From Cannabis sativa (Eukaryota; Streptophyta; Magnoliopsida; Rosales; Cannabaceae): a stretch of 64,000 nt of DNA. Location: assembly GCF_029168945.1 (NCBI RefSeq), contig NC_083601.1, positions 17,016,160-17,080,159 on the forward strand. The letters are read 5' to 3'. Of the stretch, positions 56,286 to 64,000 are shown in pieces. A program made the translations under genes and the position numbers. The notes below the pieces were generated by a model. The model worked only from the letters and a program-made list of their open reading frames with translations. It searched no databases and was not told where the DNA came from. The stretch's first letter is position 1; each line of letters begins with the position of its first letter.

Positions 56286-58431
56286 TGTAATACCCTAGAA
56301 ATAAGAAATGGATTAGCAAAACCCTAATTAGATAATTATGAATAATTGAGGAATTATATTATTATATAGTTCAATATATGAGAATTTATTTGATTAATTA
56401 TATGTTAAGACCACGTAGGTGAGCCAGGAGCATTTTAGTAATTTTGATCCGAGAAGGGTAAAATGATGAAATTAATTGTTGAAGAGCATGAAAATATGTT
56501 GTGGTTGTGGTATTGAATCTGTGATGCATGTTCTTGGTTGTTGGGGTTGTCTTAAGCATGTTTTAAGCTTTAAATTCATAAGTTTGTTTGGGTTAGGTTT
56601 GGACAGAAATTAGAGGATTTGATTAGTGTAATTTTCTGTTGTTGAGCTCTGAAATTTATTGTTTGAAGTTGGAGTTCAAGTTCTTGTTAATGGAAATTTG
56701 TTTGAGATGTAGCTTAAGCTTTGGAGCTTTGGTTGGATGTTGTTGATTAATGTTGGAATTGATGTTGTTAGCTCTCTATTGTGATGATTTTTATCTGTAA
56801 GAAGTTAATTTTGGGTATGGTTTGATTGAGGTTCGAATATATGGTAAAGTGGGCATGTTTAGACCTTAAAATCTGGTTTTCTGGGTTTTTCGAACCCTAG
56901 CAGAGAGCCATCTTTTTCCCGATTTTGTTTTAGCCATAACTTTTGACTCGAGACTCCGTTTCGGACATTCTTTATATCGTTGGAAAGCTTGTTCTGAGAT
57001 CTATATGATTATCTGTATTTTGAATGCCGTGATTATATTTTATGAAAGTGAAATTAGGGATTAACCCTAGTTGTGAAATCCCGGGTTGTGTGACTAGGAT
57101 TACCGACACCTGATCAGGAGCACCCCAAGGGTATGGAATCTTTGTTATTGCGGGACAACAGGTAAGACAGTAGTTTGCACGTAGAGTATGCGCGGTTGCG
57201 CTTATGTTGAATATGATATATGTGAGTAATTGCAACCGGAATTAGGGTTATTACCCTAACATGAGCGGTATAATAGCCTAGGGTTATTACCCTAGTAATA
57301 TATATATTGTGTAATACTATGCCATGTCAGATATATGTATATATTAGGATTATGAATTATGTGCTTAAGGCATAATTACACTAAACTCGGTAAGCTAGTA
57401 CGTTCAGTTTAATTTTAATGCGGTCTAGGGTTATTACCCTAGAATATTGTGAATCCAGTGAAAGCATGAGTTAGGGTTAACACTCTTAGTAAATGTTATT
57501 TGAGTATATAGAAATGTATTATATGAGTGATTACATAGTGTGCAAGTTAGGGTTATTACCCTAAGATTATATATGTTGTAGTAAATATTGAACACGCGCA
57601 TGTATGTTAAGAGTTATGTGTATAAGACATAACTGGATTAGACCTGGTATATATCACCAGGATAAACCACCGAAAGAACGTAATACATGGATTACGTATA
57701 TACATGAATAGGGTTATGCGAGCAAGGCATAACCAGGTTAGGCTCGGTAACCAGAACCGAGGTAAACTCTACTGAGGCCTTATTGTATATAGATGTGTGA
57801 GAGCAACACGTAGTTCTACGCCACGTAGACATAAATAGGCATGTGAGCGTAACATGCATGTCTATAGCAAATAGACAAATAGTGCAGTGGCACCAATAAT
57901 TGTGTGTTACATATTGAGATTAAGGGTTATGCGTCAAGGCATAATCAAGTTGGACTCGGTAACCAGAACCGAGATGAACTATTCTAAGGCCTTATTGTAA
58001 TTAGACGTGTGAGAGCAACTTGTAGGTATACGCCACGTAGATATAAATAGATGTGTGAGCGCAACACATAGGCCTACGCCACGTAGACATAAATAGGCAT
58101 GTGAGTGTGACATGCAGGTCTGTGAAACATAGACATATATGAATGGCATTACTGTTTAAATAGCATGATGAGCATATTATATTTGTTATGATTTATGCTG
58201 TCTTACTGGGCTTGGCTCACGGGTGCTCTACTGTGCAGGAAAGGGTAAAGCTGTGTTTGATCACCCATGAGTGTAGGAGTTGGACGAGGAATGTATATGT
58301 TTGGGCCACACTAGACCAAGCGGGTTGGGGTCTACTAGTGTTGAATTTTTGAAACTCTATTTTGCCGCTTAGGCCGGCTAACTGAAAGAGACTTGTAATA
58401 AAATTTGTAAATATTTTTTTGGGATCCCAAC
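56286..58431 (+). repeat. Gypsy A 3' LTR, interrupted
   Basis: Matches the 5' LTR closely but lacks the ccgcgg segment (see near 56890). It stops after gggatcccaac where Gypsy B begins. About 160 bp of the LTR end is displaced. Confidence 0.92.
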
Positions 58432-60178
58432 TGTAACGCCTTAATCTATAGGAACGCCACGTGTGTGATTTTATAAAACTAGTTTAATACTAATATATTA
58501 ATTAATTATTAAAAATTGTGAGGATAATAAAACTTGGCTAAAATAAACCACTAAAAACGGACATTATAACGGCAGTAAAAAGGAGTTCCGGGAATCCCTG
58601 TTATAAAAGATTTATCCAAAAGACGATATACAACAACAATTCAAACACAATTCAAAATACAGCAGACACAGCCAGTCTAAAACAACTCAACACGCAGGCT
58701 GGTAAGGTCAATATGTACATTGCTGGAGAAGACCGCCATCTCATGGTTGTTCTAACTTTGCCTTGCCCTTACCTGCACCACAAAGCACCCGTGAGTCACA
58801 AAGACTCAGCAAGAAAAGTAATAAAGAATGATACATTAAATAACTAATTATACATTTCATTATCACAAAATGATTAAACTATAACATTCAACAGTAGGTA
58901 ATATAATCAGTCATATGCATAGAAATAGATATGCTCATATATTTGCATTGCCTAATCAGGTAAGCCCGTGTCATAATATAATATCATATATAATATCATT
59001 GCGCCACCTAATCAGGTGAGCCTGTGCCACAACTTGACACTAATATATCGTATCGTCTAATCAGACGATCTCGTACCTACGCTCGGTACTCATCATATGC
59101 CACTGACGCCCGTACCTTTGCCTGGTACGTCGCCAGATATATTGCATCACCTAATCATGCGAGACCATATATTGTATCCATAGTATCATTACATTATCAT
59201 TGCCTAATCAGACAATCGATAATTTCAGAACCTGTCAAGCCATGTGGTACATTATACTTTTCTTACCTCAAGTTCCGGATCAGGTATGTTGGCCGACCTA
59301 CGTGGAGAACGATCGATAATCTCGGGCCCTATGTCATAACAATAATAAATCAATAAGTATTTATCCCAAAACACCACTTAACACTCACGCAAGACAATCT
59401 AGGATTTTCTACTAAACTTCGTGGTATAAATACACTAAAATAAAACTTATACTTTGGCTCTAGAACATACACCATGTCATAGAGCTCGTCGCAAGCTTCG
59501 AAATGGTATATAGAACATCCAAAACGGACACCCGAGTGAAAAGTTATGATAAACATACGATTTCTGATCTCCTATAAATTTCTAAAAACTATGAAATGCG
59601 AAAATCTCAATTTTCGCACTCACCGAAACACTACAAAAACTTATCCAAATCACTCCAAATTTCACAAGGCACATATATACCATGAATACTTCCATTCTTA
59701 CGTAATAGAAATTAAAATCGACCCTTTAAACAGAAAACGCCATTAACGTTCGAACTAAGCTTTTAAAAGTTCCAAACTCGATTTCTAACCCAAAATTACT
59801 TCAAATTCAGCAATAAAACATCGGTACTAGTCCCATGACTACCCAAGAACAATCCTATAAGGTCAGAACCTTCATAACTATTCTAATTCACAAAACCCCT
59901 ATACGAAACCAATTGTTATTAAACTTAAAACGAAATTAAACCTTACCTTAAGCTTCCCCGCTCCGAGAATTCACTATCCTGCTACTACCGGAGCTTAGAT
60001 CGCTAAGTTTTGGATTGAAAATCAAAGAAAATGAGTATAAGGGGAGAAAATTTTATTGAAGGAGAAGGAACGAGGGTTTCGTTCTTTCTTTTTCTGTTTC
60101 AGACTTATGTTATAACTTATATATAATATATATATACTTCACGATTACTTTTCAACTTTTTAAGAAAATTATTATTAT

Positions 60179-60215
<37 letters not shown>

Positions 60216-60654
60216 TAATATAATAATATTAATAAAAACTTAATTATTAATAATTATCTTATCATTTCTTAGCTACTAAGAAACTTCTACTTCTAGGGCG
60301 CTACCTAAAATCTCATATACTCTTAATTATCTTAATACTTACATTATCAACTTATCACAATATTTCCACTAATTCTATCAATTAAGCCTGTTATGAAATT
60401 TCTGACCCCTGATCGAGTCTTCAAGGTCGCCAAAACTGAAAATATTTTTATTACACCAATAACTCATATTACATTCACATATGCCATATAAATCTCCATA
60501 ATTTATAAATTATACTTATTTATCCACTTATAGAAAATTTAAAATTTATGTTCAACTAGATTAGTAGGATCATAATCCCACTTATTACCTGATTAATCCA
60601 TAATATAATTATTAACCCTTAATTATTAACTATTAGGCTTATGTGGATATTACA
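58432..60654 (-). repeat. Gypsy B 3' LTR
   Basis: 2223 bp between tgtaacgcc and gtggatattaca on the plus strand. It contains repeated cacctaatcaggtgag-like phrases (59000-59220) and an AAT microsatellite at about 60170-60216. Confidence 0.85.
60170..60216. repeat. AAT microsatellite
   Basis: About fifteen aat/att units inside the Gypsy B LTR. Confidence 0.9.
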
Positions 60655-60658
60655 ACCA

Positions 60659-60668
60659 TCCCCTCCTT
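60659..60668 (-). other. Gypsy B polypurine tract
   Basis: Minus strand aaggagggga just before the 3' LTR. Confidence 0.85.
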
Positions 60669-60690
60669 ATAAGAATTTCGTCCTCGAAAT

Positions 60691-63600
60691 TTACCTGAAT
60701 AACTCGGGATACAGCTCCCGCATCTGCGACTCTAATTCCCAAGTCGCTTCCTCAACTTTACTATTCTTCCATAGGACTTTAACCAGATGGATCGTTTTAT
60801 TTCGGAGTACTTTCTCCTTTCTGTCTAAGATCTGGATAGGTTGTTCATTATAAGATAAGTCTGTCTGGAGCTCAATATCATCGTAACTCAAAACATGTGT
60901 CGGATCTGACACGTACTTTCTCAACATAGAGATATGGAAGACATTATGCACCCCGGATAACGCGGGTGGTAAAGCTAATCGATAGGCCACTTGACCTATC
61001 CGCTCCAGTATCTCAAAAGGGTCGATGTATCTAGGGCTCAATTTTCCTTTCTTTCCAAATCTACGTACCCCTTTTATAGGTGATATTCGAAGAAATACAA
61101 AGTCTCCCACTTGAAGTTCAATATCCCTACGCTTTGGATCAGCGTAGCTTTTCTGTCTACTTTGTGAAGCAAGCATACGAGATCGAATCTTTTCAATGGC
61201 TTCACTGGTCCTTTGGACTAATTCAGGTCCAAGATAACGTCTCTCTCCAGCCTCATTCCAATGGATAGGCGATCGACATTTCCTACCATATAGCATCTCG
61301 TAAGGTGCCATACCAATGGTACTCTGATAACTGTTATTATATGAAAACTCAATCAAGGATAGGAACTTGCTCCAAGATCCTTCAAAATCTATTACACATG
61401 CTCGCAACATGTCTTCCAGTATCTGAATGGTTCTTTCAGACTGCCCATCTGTATGAGGGTGAAAAGCTGTACTGAATCTCAACTTGGTTCCCATAGCTTT
61501 CTGTAAACTCTCCCAGAACTTGGAAGTAAATTTGGGATCACGATCTGAAACAATTGACTTTGGGGCACCATGGAGTCTCACTATTTCCTTAATGTACAAT
61601 TCAGCATACTGTTCCACAGTATAAGTCACTCGCACAGGTAAAAAGTGCGCTGACTTGGTAAATCTATCAACTATCACCCATATGGAATCATATAACCCAG
61701 TAGTCCTAGGCAACCCCACTACAAAGTCTATAGTTATGTCTTCCCATTTCCATTCAGGTATTCTCAAGGGCTGAAGTAAACCTGCCGGCCTTTGATGTTC
61801 AGCCTTAACCTGCTGACAAGTTAAACACTTTGAAACGTATTCAACAATATCACTCTTCATTCCCGGCCACCAATATATTGCCTTGGTGTCATGATACATC
61901 TTTGTTGTCCCCAGGTGTAGGGAATACAGAGTAATATGGAACTCATCAAGAATTTCTCTTCTGATCTGATCATCTGTCGGAACACAAATTCTACCCTTAT
62001 ATCTAAGTTGTCCACTTGGAGTCACAATAAAATCTTTTATAGCACCAATCTCAACTTTTTTTCAGAGTTCACTCAATTCGGGATCATTCTCTTGGCCAAT
62101 CTTTATTCTTTCCAGTAAATCAGACTGCAATGTAATATTTGCCAACTTTCCGACTACAAACTCAATCTCAGCCTTGGCCATATCCTCAGCCAATCTTGGA
62201 GAGATTTCCTTCAACTCGTAAATCTGCCCTGGGCCTTTCCGACTAAGTGCATCTGCCACTACGTTTGCTTTGCCGGGATGGTAGAGGATTTCACAGTCGT
62301 AATCCTTGACTAACTCTAGCCATCGTCGTTGTCTCATATTCAGATCTTCTTGAGTGAAAAAGTATTTCAAACTTTTGTAGTCGGTGTAAATCTCACACTT
62401 TTCACCATATAAATAGTGACGCCAAACCTTCAGGGCAAAAACCACAGCTGCCAGTTCTAGGTCATGAGTGGGGTAACGCTGTTCAAAATCCTTCAACTGC
62501 CTAGAGGCATAGGCAATGACCTTCCCTGATTGCATTAACACACAACCCAAACCTTGTCTTGAGGCATCACAATATATCACAAACTTTTCATCACCGATTG
62601 GCAGGCTTAGAACTGGTGCAGTAATCAATCTCTTCTTTAATTCTTGAAAGCTATTCTCGCATTTATCAGTCCACATAAACTTATAACTTTTTCGGGTCAG
62701 CTCGGTCAAAGGAGTAGCAATCTTAGCAAAACCTTCTACAAATCTCCTATAGTACCCAGCCAATTCTAAGAAACTTCTAACTTCAGTTGTTGTCTTAGGT
62801 TGTGGCCAATCTCGAACAGCTTCAATCTTCACTGGATCTACCAGAATCCCATCCTTACTTACCACGTGTCCTAAGAAACTCACTTTGGACAATCAAAATT
62901 CGCACTTCTTGAACTTTGCATAAAGCTTGTGTTCTCGGAGACGCTGTAATACCATACGAAGGTGTTGTTCATGAGCTTCTTTCGATTCAGAATAGACTAG
63001 AATGTCATCAATAAACACAATCACAAAGTTATCAAGGAAGTCCTTAAATACCCGATTCATTAAGTCCATAAATGTTGCTGGTGCATTAGTCAAACCGAAG
63101 GACATCACTAAAAACTCGTAGTGCCCATATCGAGTACGAAAAGCAGTTTTGGGAATATCCTCTTCCGGAATCCTCAACTGGTGATAACCAGATCGAAGGT
63201 CAATCTTGGAGAAGATGGTCTTTCCCTGTAACTGATCAAACAAATCATCTATCCTTGGCAAAGGATATTTGTTCTTTATTGTCAACTTGTTCAATTCACG
63301 ATAATCAATGCACATACGTAATGACCCATCCTTCTTCTTGACAAACAAAACTGGTGCACCCCAAGGAGAGGTACTCGGCCTCGTGAATTGTAGATCAAGT
63401 AGGTTTTGTAATTGGACTTTCAATTCTTTCAATTCTGCCGGTGCCATTCTATATGAAACCTTAGAAACTGGTTCAGCCCCAGGTACTAATTCAATTTCGA
63501 AGTCAATCTCTCTCTTTGGTGGTAATCCTGGTAACTCTTCCGGGAATACATCCAGAAATTCACATACTACTCGAACCTTTTCCGGTCCTTCAAGTGTATC

Positions 63601-63951
63601 TTTTGTGGTATCCAACACACTAGCCAGGTATCCCATACATCCTTCTCGTAATAATTCCCTGGTCCTAAGTGCCGATATCAATGGAATCCGAGATCCTTGC
63701 ACCTTTCCCATAAAAACAAATGGGATCTCACCCTCTGGTTTAAAAGTCACCATCTTTCTCTTACAATCTATAGTAGCATTGTACTTAGTCAACCAATTCA
63801 TTCCCAGGATTGCATCAAAATCTTCTAAGTCTAATTCAATCAGATCCACTGACAATTCTATCCCTTCTACTAACACTGGGAGAGACCTTACCCACCTCCT
63901 GGAGATTACCACTTCTCCAATAGGTAACAAGGTACCAAATCCACCAGACAT
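60691..63951 (-). pseudogene. Gypsy B pol: protease, RT, RNase H, integrase, chromodomain-like tail; two stops
   Basis: One continuous frame over 3.2 kb broken only by TGA at 62893-62895 and 62062-62064. In order: aspartic protease region ([19 protein letters not shown]), RT ([30 protein letters not shown], catalytic FIDDILVYS), then after the first stop [13 protein letters not shown], RNase H ([25 protein letters not shown]) and the second stop. Next come the integrase zinc region [14 protein letters not shown], core [20 protein letters not shown]-like FHPHTDGQSERT, and the chromodomain-like tail KVLWKNSKVEEATWELE. The first stop replaces the Trp of a CEFW motif (TGG to TGA); the second follows SEL, probably from an Arg CGA. 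The protease start lies near the window edge, so the frame may begin upstream. Confidence 0.92.
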
Positions 63952-64000
63952 GACATCACATGGCCTACTAAATTTCTCAATGATTCTACTAGAAATATAT

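Larger units (their letters stand above)
50261..58431 (+). mobile_element. Gypsy A: internally deleted chromovirus-like LTR retrotransposon
   Basis: LTRs start tgtaatacccta. The 5' LTR is 50261-52598 and the 3' LTR starts at 56286 but is cut at 58431 by Gypsy B. The interior is only 3.7 kb: PBS, decayed gag, then directly the end of RT, RNase H, integrase and a C-terminal chromodomain-like tail, then a PPT. Protease and most of RT are missing. The tail ([19 protein letters not shown]) is of the kind seen in Tekay/Del-type chromoviruses. The missing end of the 3' LTR presumably lies beyond Gypsy B, outside the window. Confidence 0.9.
58432..64000 (-). mobile_element. Gypsy B: second Gypsy element, runs off the window
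   Basis: Inserted in the 3' LTR of Gypsy A on the opposite strand. The 3' LTR is 58432-60654, the PPT 60659-60668, and pol 60691-63951. Gag and the 5' LTR are beyond 64000. The candidate target site is ccaac at 58427-58431. Pol is close to that of Gypsy A, so the two belong to the same lineage, but the LTRs differ (tgtaacgcc against tgtaatacc). Confidence 0.9.

Overview
This is plant nuclear DNA, almost certainly from a eudicot. It is very AT-rich, with long intergenic stretches, intron-bearing gene relics, LTR retrotransposons primed by initiator-methionine tRNA, CACTA, Mutator-like and MITE DNA transposons, a tRNA-derived SINE and a 5S-carrying Cassandra-type LTR. No microbial operons, tRNA genes or CRISPR arrays were seen. 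The species cannot be named from the sequence.

Layout. (1) 1-7.9 kb: a decayed, intron-containing relic of a GCN1/ILITHYIA-type gene, with five recognisable exons between 650 and 7275. Its introns hold a 1.2 kb Mutator-like element carrying a captured gene fragment, a 3.4 kb element with very long terminal inverted repeats, and a MITE. (2) 7.9-15.1 kb: a young but coding-dead Copia element on the minus strand (LTRs 7 differences in 518 bp, TSD tttat). (3) 15.65-31.13 kb: an old CACTA transposon, split by a SIRE/Maximus-type Copia element (18547-29140, minus strand). That element is itself interrupted in its 5' LTR by a Cassandra-like 5S-bearing LTR. The SIRE-like element carries an intact 563-residue ORF after pol and a striking array of small hairpins in its LTR. 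(4) 31.1-34.7 kb: MITEs, a Copia solo LTR, a long foldback and a SINE with a 16-18 bp perfect target duplication. (5) 34.7-42.2 kb: a 3'-truncated Copia element on the plus strand, a relative of (2), with a 1.2 kb solo LTR inside its 5' LTR. (6) 42.2-49.1 kb: the only stretch with an apparently intact ordinary gene, a 197-residue acidic protein on the minus strand (46060-46653). It has a recognisable promoter and is surrounded by MITEs. (7) 49.1-64 kb: a SIRE-like LTR, an internally deleted Gypsy element (A) with 2.3 kb LTRs, and a second Gypsy element (B, minus strand) inserted into A's 3' LTR and running off the window.

How it fits together: the window is mainly a record of nested insertions (Cassandra in SIRE in CACTA; solo LTR in Copia; Gypsy B in Gypsy A; MITEs and MULEs in GCN1 introns). 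The points most worth following up are the hairpin array with variable stems and a constant CGGGAG core in SIRE-like LTRs, the intact extra ORF with promoter-like sequence of its own, and the young Copia element whose own polymerase is dead. Family assignments rest on motifs recalled from knowledge of these families; no database search was possible.
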